Notes: a model not told the origin generated them from the letters alone. A DNA stretch of 64,000 nt from Paraburkholderia sp. PGU19 (GCF_013426915.1 NZ_AP023180.1:2046001-2110000); one strand, 5' to 3'; positions 1-9,189 are shown, counted from the first letter of the stretch. Made by a program: numbers and translations.

Positions 1-7
1 AACGACA

Positions 8-595
8 ATGCAAAGAAGACACTTCGTGACAGCAAGTGCCGCTGCACTCGCATACGGCAGCCTGCTGTTGTCGGGCTGCAGCACGACGACGAGTAGCGGT
101 GAATCGGCCGCAACCGACATGTCCAAGCGGCAGTCGATCGACGCCAGCGTCGACGGCGCGCTTGCGAAGCTCTACACGAGCGTACAGGGCTCGCGTGAAC
201 TGGTCGGCAAGGCGCGCGGCGTACTTGTGTTCCCATCCGTTCTGCAGGTGGGCTTCGTGGTGGGCGGGCAGTATGGCGAAGGCGCGCTGCGCGTCGGCGG
301 CAGTACGGCGGGCTACTACAGCACGGTCTCCGGCTCGTTCGGCCTGACGGCGGGCGCGCAGTCGAAGGCGATCATCTTCCTCTTCATGACGGAAGACGCG
401 CTCGACAAATTCCGCAACGCCAAGGGCTGGTCGGCAGGCGCCGATGCGTCGGTGGCGCTCATCAAGGTCGGGGCGAACGGCGCTGTCGATACCACGACGG
501 CAACCGCGCCTGTCGAGGCGATCGTCATGACGAACTCCGGACTGATGGCCGACGTGTCGCTCGCGGGCACCAAGGTGTCGAAGCTGAACATCTGA
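8..595 (+). CDS. SYLF/Ysc84-domain lipoprotein
   Basis: The protein has 195 residues. The N-terminus is a lipoprotein signal: a basic start, a hydrophobic stretch and a lipobox LSGC with Cys24 as the probable lipidated residue. The remainder matches the SYLF (Ysc84 actin-binding, lipid-binding) family, seen in stretches such as ARGVLVFPSV, VGGQYGEGAL and the Gly/Ser-rich SGSFGLTAGAQ. Bacterial members are periplasmic or outer-membrane lipoproteins of unclear function. It ends just before a strong bidirectional terminator shared with the gene on the opposite strand. Family is clear; physiological role is unknown. Confidence 0.85.
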   Translation: MQRRHFVTASAAALAYGSLLLSGCSTTTSSGESAATDMSKRQSIDASVDGALAKLYTSVQGSRELVGKARGVLVFPSVLQVGFVVGGQYGEGALRVGGSTAGYYSTVSGSFGLTAGAQSKAIIFLFMTEDALDKFRNAKGWSAGADASVALIKVGANGAVDTTTATAPVEAIVMTNSGLMADVSLAGTKVSKLNI

Positions 596-656
596 GCTTG
601 GTGCCGTGCGACGTGGCGCGCTCGCCACCGTCGCGCGTTGCCGCTGCGGGAAAAAT

Positions 657-689
657 AAACGGCTCGCCGAGACCGATGGCGAGCCGTTT
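657..689. terminator. Bidirectional rho-independent terminator
   Basis: A perfect 12-bp inverted repeat (AAACGGCTCGCC and its complement, 9-nt loop) is flanked by an A-rich run on the left and a T-rich run on the right. It lies between two convergent genes and can end transcripts from both. Confidence 0.85.
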
Positions 690-712
690 GCTTTTTAGGT
701 GCTACGCGGCGA

Positions 713-1363
713 TCAGAAGCGATACGTCACGCCGACCTTCACGATCGGGTACCAGCGCCACTTGTCGGCCTTGTCCTGCAGGGCCTGGCGTTCCTGGTCG
801 ACGTTCGCCTGACCCGCTTCGGCGACGATGTCCGCGGGGACGTCGAGCGTCACTTGCGGGCGGCCATAGGTGACGCCTGCATCGAAGAACGCCGAGAAGC
901 CCTTCTGCGCGACAGGCGTATGGCCAAAGCCAATGCCGATATACGGACGCACCGTCGGATACTTCGCCTCCGCGTGAACGGTCTCGCCGTTCGTCGCGTA
1001 GTTGGTGCCGTTGATGCTGACCGTGCCGCTCGGGCTGTTCGCGTCGCCCGATACGTTATCGCCGCCGATCAACACACCGGCCGTGATGCGGAACGGCACC
1101 GTAGCGGGCGCCGGGAAGAAGTCGAGGTACAGGCCGCCGTGATAGATCTTGGCCTTGCCGTCGTAGTTCAGGCCACCGGCGCTGAAATTGTGCGAGAACG
1201 CAATGCCATTGAATTCGGCGCGGATGTTATCGCGCGTGCCGAGCGGTTCAGAGAAACCGATACCGAGGCCTTCCGTGCCGACCTGGCCATAAATTTCGTG
1301 AGCGTGCGCAACGGGCGCGGACAGCGCGAAGCCCGCCGCGAGCGTGACCAACAGCCTTTTCAT
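713..1363 (-). CDS. Outer-membrane beta-barrel protein
   Basis: Translation from the ATG at 1363 gives 216 residues beginning MKRLLVTLAAG with a signal peptide that should be cut after AHA (residue 21). The mature part is built of alternating Gly/aromatic strands (GIGFSEPLG, GGLYLDFFPAP, VRPYIGIGFGH, FFDAGVTYGRP) and ends in GVTYRF, a C-terminal Phe as expected for a BAM-dependent barrel. It resembles small OmpW/opacity-like barrels but I cannot assign a subfamily. An upstream in-frame extension exists but would bury the signal peptide, so the internal ATG was chosen. Confidence 0.75.
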   Translation of the reverse strand: MKRLLVTLAAGFALSAPVAHAHEIYGQVGTEGLGIGFSEPLGTRDNIRAEFNGIAFSHNFSAGGLNYDGKAKIYHGGLYLDFFPAPATVPFRITAGVLIGGDNVSGDANSPSGTVSINGTNYATNGETVHAEAKYPTVRPYIGIGFGHTPVAQKGFSAFFDAGVTYGRPQVTLDVPADIVAEAGQANVDQERQALQDKADKWRWYPIVKVGVTYRF

Positions 1364-1613
1364 CTGTGAGATTTCCATCGGGGTTCTGGAGGACGCCTGA
1401 CCTTGACGCCGCGTGTATCGGGAAAAATTGCCCGTCACACGCGATGACCTTGCGTTGCGGCGGTGTCCCAGACCCGTCTTATTACGTAGCACTCACAGAA
1501 AATCTTTAATGAATATTTAAAACGTTCTTTGCGTCCCGACTCAAGCCCTTTAAATGTCGGGCTCCTCAGCGAAACCCGGTAAATTACGCGGCCTTACCAA
1601 TGCTTTAAATCCG

Positions 1614-2552
1614 TCATTCGATGCCGCGCGTCATTCGCTGGATCGCCTGAGGCGGCTGGCCGAACGCGCGCAAAAAGGCCCGACGCATGCGCTCGCGGTC
1701 GCCGAAACCCACATCGCGCGCCACCACGTCGACGCCATGCCGTCCCGTCTCGAGCATCAGGCGCGCCGCTTCGACGCGCAGCCGCTCGACCGCCTTCGCG
1801 GGCGTCTGCCCCGTTTCTTCCCTGAACGCGCGCGTGAACTGCCGCGGGCTCAAATGCGCGGCGTCCGCGAGCTGTTCGACGGAAAGCGGCGTGTTCAGAT
1901 TGCGCCTCGCGTACGACAGCGCCGTCTGGATGCGATCGGACTTCGGCTCGAGTTCGAGCAGCGCCGAAAACTGCGATTGACCGCCCGCGCGCCGGTGATA
2001 CACGACGAGCTTGCGCGCGACATGGCGCGCGAGTTCCACGCCAGCGTCCTTTTCGACGAACGCCAGCGCAAGATCGATGCACGCCGTCATACCCGCCGAC
2101 GTCCACACGTCGTTATCGATGATGAAGATGCGGTCCTCTTCCACTTTCACTGCGGGATAACGTTTGCGCATGTCTTCGGCGTAGTACCAGTGCGTGGTCG
2201 CGCGCCTGTCGTCGAGCAGGCCCGCATCGGCCAGATGAAACGCGCCCGTGCAGGCGGCGGCAAGGCGGCGCGCCGCCGGCGCCGCCCGTTTCAGGAACTC
2301 GATCAGCGACGGCGGCGACGGCTGCAGATCGTTGTCGCCGACCACGAGGATCGTGTCGAAGCGGCTGTCGTCGAATGGCTGGGTCGACACCTCGAAACCG
2401 GATGAGCACGGCACCGGGCCGCCATGCTCCGACAACAGCACGTACTCGTACAACGGCTCGCTCATCTCGCGATTCGCGAACTCCAGCACGCTCGTCATGC
2501 CGAGATTCATCACCTGAAAACCAGGAAACAGAACAATTCCGACGCGCAGCAT
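1614..2552 (-). CDS. GlxA-family AraC regulator with DJ-1/PfpI domain
   Basis: The 312-residue protein has an N-terminal DJ-1/PfpI-like domain (about residues 1-190; nucleophile-elbow-like Cys101 in AACTGAFHLA) and a C-terminal AraC double helix-turn-helix (about 205-305, with LADAAHLSPRQFTRAFREETG and VGFGDRERMRRAF). GlxA-type regulators sense small metabolites through the amidotransferase-like fold. The ATG at 2552 is preferred because translation from it begins directly with the first DJ-1 strand (MLRVGIVLFPGF). It diverges from the SDR at 2679, its likely target, across a 126-bp promoter gap. Confidence 0.88.
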   Translation of the reverse strand: MLRVGIVLFPGFQVMNLGMTSVLEFANREMSEPLYEYVLLSEHGGPVPCSSGFEVSTQPFDDSRFDTILVVGDNDLQPSPPSLIEFLKRAAPAARRLAAACTGAFHLADAGLLDDRRATTHWYYAEDMRKRYPAVKVEEDRIFIIDNDVWTSAGMTACIDLALAFVEKDAGVELARHVARKLVVYHRRAGGQSQFSALLELEPKSDRIQTALSYARRNLNTPLSVEQLADAAHLSPRQFTRAFREETGQTPAKAVERLRVEAARLMLETGRHGVDVVARDVGFGDRERMRRAFLRAFGQPPQAIQRMTRGIE

Positions 2553-2678
2553 GGCTTGGCTCCAGTGATGTCCGAAAAAGAGGCATATACGACATTGAGG
2601 CCATGTGAGTATGCACCTAATCTGATGTCCATGCAGACGACGCCGTCGCCTGCGCCCTCTGATCTCAGGAGCATTGAT

Positions 2679-3494
2679 ATGTCGAATTCTTCCAATAGCG
2701 CAGCGAACCTCGGCACGGCCGTCGTAACGGGCGCCTCGACGGGCATCGGCGCGATCTACGCGGATCGCCTTGCACGTCGTGGCTATGACCTGATCCTCGT
2801 TGCCCGCAACCGCGCGCGTCTCGAACAACTAGCGACGCGCATCTCGAACGAAACGGGCCGCTCGGTAGAAGTCGTCGCCGCCGATCTGAACGACGACGCC
2901 GATATCCGCCGCGTCGAAAACGTGCTGCGCACCGACGCGAGCATCACGATGCTGGTGAACAATGCGGGCGTCGGTGCAGCGGCGCCGCTGGTGGATTCCG
3001 ACGTCGACAAGATGGAAGCGATGATCAAGCTGAACGTTGTCGCGCTGACGCGGCTCACGTACGCCATCGCGCCCGGCTTCGTTGCGCGTGGCGGCGGCAA
3101 CATCATCAACATTGCGTCGATCGTGGCAGTGGCGCCGGAAATCCTGAATGGCGTCTACGGCGGTACGAAGGCATTCGTGCTGGCGCTCACGCAATCGCTG
3201 CATCACGAACTGGCGAGCAAGGGTGTCAAGGTGCAAGCCGTTTTGCCGGGCGCGACGCGCACCGAGTTCTGGAGCGTCGCGGGTATGCCGATCGAGACCG
3301 TCGAAGAGATGGGCATTGTGATGTCGGCGGAAAAGATGGTGGATGCGTCGCTCGTCGGCTTCGATCAGGGCGAACTCGCGACGATTCCGTCGCTGCCCAA
3401 TTACGCCGATTGGCAAGCGTTCGAGTCGGCGCGCACCGCGCTTGGACCGAATCTGTCGCGCACGGAGCCGGCTGCGCGGTTCAATGTGGCTTGA
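2679..3494 (+). CDS. Short-chain dehydrogenase/reductase (classical SDR)
   Basis: The start ATG at 2679 follows an AGGA ribosome site, giving 271 residues. The Rossmann motif TGASTGIG (17-24), the NNAG motif (94-97), Ser147 and the Tyr160-xxx-Lys164 pair are all present, so it should be an active NAD(P)-dependent oxidoreductase. The length is that of classical SDRs. The substrate cannot be read from sequence. It is transcribed divergently from a GlxA-type regulator, which probably controls it. Confidence 0.88.
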   Translation: MSNSSNSAANLGTAVVTGASTGIGAIYADRLARRGYDLILVARNRARLEQLATRISNETGRSVEVVAADLNDDADIRRVENVLRTDASITMLVNNAGVGAAAPLVDSDVDKMEAMIKLNVVALTRLTYAIAPGFVARGGGNIINIASIVAVAPEILNGVYGGTKAFVLALTQSLHHELASKGVKVQAVLPGATRTEFWSVAGMPIETVEEMGIVMSAEKMVDASLVGFDQGELATIPSLPNYADWQAFESARTALGPNLSRTEPAARFNVA

Positions 3495-3535
3495 TGGTGT
3501 GAGGTGAGCGGTTCACGACGCGATGGGGGTTTCAC

Positions 3536-3559
3536 GTCGCGTCGCGTCGCGTCGCGTCG
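3536..3559. repeat. GTCGC pentanucleotide microsatellite
   Basis: About five consecutive copies of a 5-bp unit (GTCGC on the + strand) lie immediately before the 70-bp tandem array, outside any gene. Confidence 0.7.
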
Positions 3560-3582
3560 TGCTTTGCCGTGCGGGTTGCGGC

Positions 3583-3879
3583 GAGTTTCCGGGCCCAAAC
3601 CGTGTGCTCGAAACGTCGGGCGTCGCGAACGGCCAGCATGCGGTGAGCACAGAGTTTATGCGCTTAAACCGCGTGCCCGAAGGGACGGTCGTCGCGAGCG
3701 GCTAACACGCGGCGAGGCGCGGAATTCATGCGCCTGAACCGCATGCCCGAGACGCCACACGTCACGAACAGCTAACCCGCGCGGAGACGCAAGGTTTATG
3801 CGCCTAAACCGCGTGCCCGAAGGGACGGACGCCGCGAACGACCAACCCGCGCCGAAGCGCAGAGTTTATGCGCCTAAAC
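3583..3879. repeat. 70-bp tandem repeat array with parS-like cores
   Basis: Units start at 3583, 3652, 3722, 3792 and 3862. The spacing is 69 bp once and then exactly 70 bp three times. Each unit opens with a core like GTTTATGCGCCTAAAC, one base away from the TTTATGCGCATAAA palindrome found around parA. It is followed by a conserved GTGCCCGAAGGGACG segment and then CGCGAACG..AACCCGCG. The first unit is strongly decayed and the last is cut off after its core, 11 bp before the stop of the next gene. The array fills the gap between the SDR and the hydrolase and contains no convincing gene. Confidence 0.85.
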
Positions 3880-3889
3880 TCGACGCACC

Positions 3890-5005
3890 TCACGCGCCCA
3901 GCAGCACGCCGGTACGGAAGGCCCGTGTCCCTGTCACGCGGCCAAGCGGCGCGCCCGCCGTCACGAATCGGATCGCGCGCCGCATATAGAGCACGCCTTC
4001 CGTATTGCTCGTGATCGTGGTGGTTTCGTCAGTCAACGGATCGACGATATCGAACAGCGCGTCGCCGACGCGAATCCAGTCGCCGATCTTCACGCGATGC
4101 ACGAGGATGCCGCTAACAGGCGCGTAGAACTGCTCGCTGCCCGCGAGCGGCGTCGCTGGCGTCGGCAGTTCGGGCAGCGGCTTCGCGCTGCCTTCGATCG
4201 CATTCCGATGCGTCAGATAGTCGACGAGCGCGTCGGCGTCCTGCTGGGCAACTCCGTACGACACGTCACGCTGTCCGCGGCATTCGACCGTCACCGCCAC
4301 CGTGCCCGTCGCCACCGGCTTGCCGGCGGGCATCTGTTGTTGCAAATGCCACCACAAGAGGCTGTGCGTTTCGTCGAACGCTTGACCGCCTGAGTCCGTT
4401 GCGAGCAGCGACGCTTCCGAGCGTAGATAGCGCGCGAGCGGCTCGATCTCCGGCCAGCCCGCTTCGCTCGTGTAGACGTGCATCACGGCTTCGAGCGAGC
4501 AATGCAGATCGATCACGACGTCCGCGTCGCAAGAAAGCTTCAGCAACGCGAGTTGCAACGACTCGTACTCGGTGAGCGGCTTTTGCGCATCCAGTTGCTC
4601 ACGCACCAGTTCGCGGATCAGATCGCGGTTCTCCCGCGCATCGGCGCCGAGGCGATCTTTCGCGCGATCCAGCAGCGTCGCGAACTGCATGAAGTGCCGG
4701 TTGAAGTTCTTCCCGCTGCCCGTTTCGAAACGGCCGATGAACTGGCCGAGCACGTGCTGCCCAAGCCCGACGGGATTCGCGACGGGCACGAGCACAATTT
4801 CGGCTTTCAGCAAGCCTTGCGCTTCGAGCTCGACGAGGCGCCGCTTGAGCAGCACCGTCGTGAGCATCGCGGGCGTTTCGTCCGCATGCAGCGACGACTG
4901 GATATAAATCTTTTGCCCCCTGTTTTGCGGGCCGAAATGAAACGCGACGAGTTCGCGTGAGGTGCCGACGGCGGGCGAGAGAAGCGGAATCGATTGCCTG
5001 TTCAT
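3890..5005 (-). CDS. AstE/aspartoacylase-family M14 zinc hydrolase
   Basis: The 371-residue protein is of the succinylglutamate desuccinylase/aspartoacylase branch of M14. Zinc ligands are visible as His40 and Glu43 in SSLHADE and His168 in IDLHCS; Glu241 in TVECRG is the likely catalytic base. A C-terminal beta-domain (about 290-371) follows, as in the family. It cleaves an acyl or amide bond on an amino-acid derivative; the exact substrate is not readable. It lies 36 bp downstream of a cationic-amino-acid binding protein on the same strand, so the pair probably takes up and hydrolyses one N-acyl amino acid or related compound. Confidence 0.85.
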   Translation of the reverse strand: MNRQSIPLLSPAVGTSRELVAFHFGPQNRGQKIYIQSSLHADETPAMLTTVLLKRRLVELEAQGLLKAEIVLVPVANPVGLGQHVLGQFIGRFETGSGKNFNRHFMQFATLLDRAKDRLGADARENRDLIRELVREQLDAQKPLTEYESLQLALLKLSCDADVVIDLHCSLEAVMHVYTSEAGWPEIEPLARYLRSEASLLATDSGGQAFDETHSLLWWHLQQQMPAGKPVATGTVAVTVECRGQRDVSYGVAQQDADALVDYLTHRNAIEGSAKPLPELPTPATPLAGSEQFYAPVSGILVHRVKIGDWIRVGDALFDIVDPLTDETTTITSNTEGVLYMRRAIRFVTAGAPLGRVTGTRAFRTGVLLGA

Positions 5006-5041
5006 GTGACTCTTCTGAATGTCGTTCGACGTGTAACGGGA

Positions 5042-5815
5042 TCAGTTACCGTACGGATCGAAGTCGAAATACTTGTGCGCGATCTGCGCGTAGGTGCCGT
5101 CTTTGCGCATCGACGCGATGGCGGTGTTGATCGACGTCTGCAACGCGGCTTCGTCCTTGCGCAAGCCGATGCCGACGCCGCGATCGCCCATATCGAGCGG
5201 CTCGCCGACGAACGCGAAACCGTTGCCCTGCGGTGTGCGCAGGAAGCCGTAGTCGGCTTCGACGGTGCCGAGCAACGCGCCGTCCAGGCGTCCATTGACC
5301 AGGTCGCTGAATACTTCGTCCTGGCCTTTGTACGCCACCACATGGACGCCAGCGGGTGCCCAATGCGACTGCGCGAACGACTCGAACTGCGTGCCCGTTT
5401 GCACGCCGATCTGCTTGCCGGCGAGCGTCGTGGGCGCGCTGCCGTTCAGCGCGGTGCCCTGCTTTGCGACCAGTCGCGATTTGAACTGGAACAGCTTCGA
5501 CGAAAAGAGAATCTGTTGCTCGCGCTTCGCGGTGATCGCCATCGACGACATGATCGCGTCGATCTTGCGAGCCTGAAGCGCCGGAATCATGCCGGAGAAC
5601 TCCAGTTCGACCCATTCGCAATGCGCGTGAATGCGCTTGCAGATTTCATTGCCGAGATCGACGTCGAAGCCTTTGAGACTGCCGTCGGGAGCCTTCGCAT
5701 CCATCGGCGGATAGGTCGGGTCGATGCCGAGACGAATCGTGTCGTTATCGCGTGCGAACGCACCCTGGCTTGCGAAACCCAGTGCGGCGAGGAGAAGTAT
5801 CAGCGAAGTCTTCAT
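5042..5815 (-). CDS. Periplasmic amino-acid ABC transporter binding protein
   Basis: The protein has 257 residues with a signal peptide ending AFA (21). The mature part has the family-3 solute-binding hallmarks IRLGIDPTYPPMD, GFDVDLGNEIC, MIPALQARKIDAIMSSMAIT and LDGALLGTVEADYG, closest in style to lysine/arginine/ornithine-binding proteins (ArgT/HisJ). No permease or ATPase gene is nearby, so it must use components encoded elsewhere. It is the first gene of a two-gene operon with an AstE-like hydrolase and diverges from a LysR regulator. Confidence 0.88.
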   Translation of the reverse strand: MKTSLILLLAALGFASQGAFARDNDTIRLGIDPTYPPMDAKAPDGSLKGFDVDLGNEICKRIHAHCEWVELEFSGMIPALQARKIDAIMSSMAITAKREQQILFSSKLFQFKSRLVAKQGTALNGSAPTTLAGKQIGVQTGTQFESFAQSHWAPAGVHVVAYKGQDEVFSDLVNGRLDGALLGTVEADYGFLRTPQGNGFAFVGEPLDMGDRGVGIGLRKDEAALQTSINTAIASMRKDGTYAQIAHKYFDFDPYGN

Positions 5816-5952
5816 GGCTTACGGGCCTATCGGTCGGCGGTGACGGGATGCATTCCGAATCGATCCTACGATGGGCCAGTGATACAAAAAAGTGCAAATC
5901 TGTCTATCATGATCACTTCTTCTGATCGCCTGCTTTTCCGCCCCTGTCGACG

Positions 5953-6885
5953 ATGGCCCTGACCATTTCCCAACTTCGCGTGTTCACGGCCGTGGCCGAA
6001 CACGGCAGCATCCGCGCCGCGTCGCGCGCGCTAGGCATCGCGCAAAGCGGGATCACGCAGCAATTACAGAACCTCGAATCGATGCTCGGCGCCACGCTTT
6101 TCACGCGCACCAATCGCGGCATCGCGCTGACGGCGATCGGGCAGCGCATGCTGCAACGCGCGGCGACGATCCTCGGCGAATGCGCGCGTGCCGAACATGA
6201 GGCGCAACAACTGCGCGGCGAATACACCGGACAGGTCACGTTCGGCCTGACGACCGAGCCGCTGATCGACGCGGGCGCGCCCGTGCTGACCGAGTTTCGC
6301 GAGCGCTTTCCGCGCGTCGCCGCGCATATGCGCACGGGCACGTCGCGGATGATGATCCAGTGGATACGCGAGGGCACGCTCGACTTCGCCGTCGCGCTCG
6401 TCTCGAAGCACACGGACACGACCGATCTCTCCGTGACGAAGCTGTATCCGTCCGATCCCGTCGTCGTTTGCAGGCGCGGTCATCCGATGGCGCATGCGAA
6501 GTCGCTTGCCGAACTCGCGGACTGCTCGTGGATCGCGACGCGCTCGCCCAATCTCACCGACGATCCGCAGGCGCACCGGCTCAACGATCTGTTCGAGAGC
6601 CACCGTCTCGCGCCGCCGAGAATCGTCTCGACCGTCGAAGGGCTGTTCGAGTCGCTGCATCTGGTGAGCGAGACGGATTGTCTGTCGCTGGAAGCGGCCG
6701 TGGTGACGAAGCGCGGGCCGTTCGCGCGCGTGTTGACCACGATCGACGTGCGCGAGCGCGTCGCCGCGCAGGACGTCTGCGTGTTGCAACGCGCCGCCGC
6801 GCCGCTCACGCCCGCAGCCCAGGAACTCGCGACGATGATCGCGTCGTACACGCGAACCGTGCGCGCGCGAAACCGCCAGGCGTAG
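5953..6885 (+). CDS. LysR-family transcriptional regulator
   Basis: The 310-residue protein has the LysR N-terminal winged helix (residues 3-62: LRVFTAVAEHGSIRAASRALG, then QLQNLESMLGATLFTRTNRG) and a periplasmic-binding-protein-like effector domain (about 90-300). It is divergent from the amino-acid binding protein/AstE-like operon across 137 bp, the normal arrangement for an autoregulated activator of that operon. A dispersed origin-type 18-mer lies just beyond its stop. Confidence 0.9.
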   Translation: MALTISQLRVFTAVAEHGSIRAASRALGIAQSGITQQLQNLESMLGATLFTRTNRGIALTAIGQRMLQRAATILGECARAEHEAQQLRGEYTGQVTFGLTTEPLIDAGAPVLTEFRERFPRVAAHMRTGTSRMMIQWIREGTLDFAVALVSKHTDTTDLSVTKLYPSDPVVVCRRGHPMAHAKSLAELADCSWIATRSPNLTDDPQAHRLNDLFESHRLAPPRIVSTVEGLFESLHLVSETDCLSLEAAVVTKRGPFARVLTTIDVRERVAAQDVCVLQRAAAPLTPAAQELATMIASYTRTVRARNRQA

Positions 6886-6916
6886 TTGAATTGGCAAGCA
6901 TCTGTCGCTTGCCATG

Positions 6917-6934
6917 CTCCCGTAAACCCTCACC
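6917..6934 (-). repeat. Dispersed iteron-like 18-mer
   Basis: On the minus strand this reads GGTGAGGGTTTACGGGAG, 17 of 18 bases identical to the origin iteron at 49563. It lies in the gap between the LysR gene and the HD-domain gene, about 43 kb from the initiator gene. Confidence 0.8.
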
Positions 6935-7103
6935 TGAAGCGCGTTCTGCCGGCCCTGGCAGAAAACCGCGCGCAGTTGGCAGCATCGCGTGTATCAATGC
7001 TTTTGCCGCCCGCGAGGGCTCTCCCTACACTTTGATCACACGCCGATCGCTCACTTCGACACAGCGAACGGCCCACCACCGATCACGTTCTGGAGAACCC
7101 GAA

Positions 7104-7793
7104 ATGAGCGAAATCATCGCAGGCATCAAGATTCCCGACAGCAAGATGGCGCGCGAAGCGACGCAACTCGTGCGCGACACTGAAACCGATCTGCTCTATC
7201 ACCACTCGCGCCGCGTGTTCCTGTTCGGCGCGCTGACGGGCGAGCGCAAGCAACTGAAGTACGACCCGGAGTTGCTGTACATCGGCGCGATGTTCCATGA
7301 CATGGGCCTGATGGAGAAATACAGCAGCGCGCACGACCGCTTCGAAGTTGACGGCGCGAATGTTGCGCGCAATTTTCTGCAGGGCTACGGCATCGACGAA
7401 AACGACATCGACATGGTGTGGGACGCGATCGCGCTGCACACGACGCCGGGCATTCCGCAGTACAAGAAACCCGTGGTCGCGCTGGTGACGGCGGGCGTCG
7501 AAATGGACGTGCTGGGTCTCGCCTACGACGAGTTCTCGACGGAAGACCGCAAGCTGATCGTCGCAGCGCATCCGCGCGGCGAGAGCTTCAAGGAAAACAT
7601 CATCGATGCGTTCGCGAACGGCACCAAACACAAGCCGCTGACGACGTTCGGCAACGTGAAGGCCGACGTGCTCGCGCTGAAAGACCCCGAATACAAGCGC
7701 CTGAACTTCTGCAGCATCATCCTCGGCTCGGCGTGGAACGACTCGAACGTGCAGGCGGGCACCTGCCGCAATCCCGCGCACAGCCACGGCTAA
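7104..7793 (+). CDS. HD-domain hydrolase, cyanamide hydratase-like
   Basis: Translation from the ATG at 7104 (TGGAG ribosome site) gives 229 residues. Metal-binding HD-superfamily residues are visible: His33/His34 in LLYHHSRRVF, the His65-Asp66 pair in AMFHDMGL, His112 and Asp135 in GVEMDVLG. The HSRRVF and MFHDMGL segments recall the cyanamide hydratase-like branch of HD proteins. The reaction is not established by sequence; a nucleotide or nitrile-type hydration are both possible. It is a single-gene unit followed by a strong terminator. Confidence 0.8.
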   Translation: MSEIIAGIKIPDSKMAREATQLVRDTETDLLYHHSRRVFLFGALTGERKQLKYDPELLYIGAMFHDMGLMEKYSSAHDRFEVDGANVARNFLQGYGIDENDIDMVWDAIALHTTPGIPQYKKPVVALVTAGVEMDVLGLAYDEFSTEDRKLIVAAHPRGESFKENIIDAFANGTKHKPLTTFGNVKADVLALKDPEYKRLNFCSIILGSAWNDSNVQAGTCRNPAHSHG

Positions 7794-7870
7794 GCGCGAC
7801 TGACCACTCTCTCCTCGTCAAGGTCTGTTGACGATCAAGCCGCTTGCAGTCTCCTCAAGCGTGCCTTTGA

Positions 7871-7900
7871 ATCCGCGCTCTCGCGAGCGCGGATTTTTTT
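7871..7900. terminator. Rho-independent terminator
   Basis: A perfect 10-bp stem (ATCCGCGCTC), a TCGC tetraloop and the complementary arm are followed by a run of seven T. It separates the HD-domain gene from the convergent AraC regulator. Confidence 0.85.
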
Positions 7901-7942
7901 CTGATCGGGATAGAACTGCGAACGGATGTGTTCGCGCTTCAC

Positions 7943-8905
7943 TCATCGCGCCGGAATCGCGCGTGACGACCGTCGAACCGTGTGCGAAGGCAACTCGCCG
8001 AACTGCGCCTTGTACGCATTGGCGAAATGCCCGAGGTGAACGAATCCCCATTGCGCGGCGGCATCGCTGACGGAAAGATCGGCCTGACGCGTATCGAGCA
8101 GCAGGCGCCGCACCTGCGCGAGCCGCAACGAGCGCACGTAAGTCAGCGGATTGGTCTGCACGACAGCCTGAAAACTGTTCTGCACGGTGCGCCGGCTCAC
8201 GCGCAATTGCGTGCAGAGACTTTGAATGTCGATGAGTTCGTCGGGATGGTTGATCACGAAGTCGTGAATGCGGCGCACGATATCGGCCTGACATGCATAG
8301 GTCAGCCGGTTCGACGATGCGGGCACGTGATACGCGAGCAGATCGACGAGCGCCTCGCTCACCTGGTTGCGCACCGCGTGCTGCGCGCGGATGTCGTCGA
8401 AGGCGTCGGGCTGCGCCAGCACGCGTTCGATCAGCGTCGCAAGTTGCAGCCCTGCGCGCGTGCAAGCGGCGTTTGGAATATCGAGCACGGTGCGGCGAAA
8501 GAGATTGTCGTCGAGTTCGACGCCCGCGCAATCGGCGACGCCTTGCAGCATGTCGGAGTCGACTACGACGCCGATCAGCGCCATGTCGTCGGGCGAATGG
8601 AACTCGAACGGCGTGCCGCCTTGCGCCATCACGAACCCGCCGCGATCGATGCGCACGCCGCCGAACGAGAACGCTCCCGCGCCCGCGAGCGGAATGCCAA
8701 ACGTCATATGATTGTCCGGCAACTGCCCGCGCTGCACCACGCGCAGATTCGCCGACTCGTGGAACACCTGCACGCCGTCCAGCTCGATCTGCTTCACCGC
8801 GCTGCGAAACGTGCCTGAGCCGATCTGGTCGTAACGCTGATCCCAGCCCCGCAGCGCGGCCGCGTGGTCATCGGCATCGTTGAAGAACTGGTGATGAACG
8901 TACAC
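7943..8905 (-). CDS. AraC-family regulator (EutR-like)
   Basis: The 320-residue protein has an N-terminal cupin-like ligand domain and a C-terminal AraC domain (about 215-312) with LCTQLRVSRRTVQNSFQ as the first and AAQWGFVHLGHFANAYKAQFG as the second helix-turn-helix. The overall style is that of ethanolamine-operon (EutR-type) regulators. No ethanolamine gene is in the window, so the target is unknown. Confidence 0.85.
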   Translation of the reverse strand: MYVHHQFFNDADDHAAALRGWDQRYDQIGSGTFRSAVKQIELDGVQVFHESANLRVVQRGQLPDNHMTFGIPLAGAGAFSFGGVRIDRGGFVMAQGGTPFEFHSPDDMALIGVVVDSDMLQGVADCAGVELDDNLFRRTVLDIPNAACTRAGLQLATLIERVLAQPDAFDDIRAQHAVRNQVSEALVDLLAYHVPASSNRLTYACQADIVRRIHDFVINHPDELIDIQSLCTQLRVSRRTVQNSFQAVVQTNPLTYVRSLRLAQVRRLLLDTRQADLSVSDAAAQWGFVHLGHFANAYKAQFGELPSHTVRRSSRAIPAR

Positions 8906-8951
8906 GGTGCCCCCACAATCTCAAAAAAACCGCCAAGTTGCGTAGAATAAA

Positions 8952-8967
8952 CCGACCAAGCGGTCGG
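8952..8967. promoter_or_regulatory. Inverted repeat CCGACC-N4-GGTCGG, possible operator
   Basis: A perfect 6-bp inverted repeat with a 4-bp spacer lies in the 284-bp gap between the AraC gene and the MarR gene. It has the look of a TetR-type operator, but no TetR gene is adjacent. No T-run follows, so it is not a terminator. Confidence 0.45.
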
Positions 8968-9189
8968 GGAAATGCCTCCGAGGGTTTGTCCTGGGCGTTT
9001 TCGTCAGCTGGACGCGACAATCGGCTGGTTTCCGTGGACGCGGCGCTGATTCCTCATTGTAGTCAGCGTCAAAAATCCACCGAAGCCATCCCGTACCCCA
9101 GGCGCACTAAAGAAAATCCGTAGAACGCGGCTGTCGCCGGGCGTAATTTACTTATATCCTAGCGAATCGCTTTTTCCCGCTGGAAATCA

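Noticed and set aside
3503..3520. GGTGAGCGGTTCACGACG beside the 70-bp array as a further iteron copy
   Set aside because: The right half lacks the CRGGA element, so only the left six bases and general composition agree.
3504..3989. Plus-strand reading frames across the 70-bp repeats (Arg/Pro-rich)
   Set aside because: They translate the repeat units and lack starts with ribosome sites; the repeats are better explained as DNA elements.
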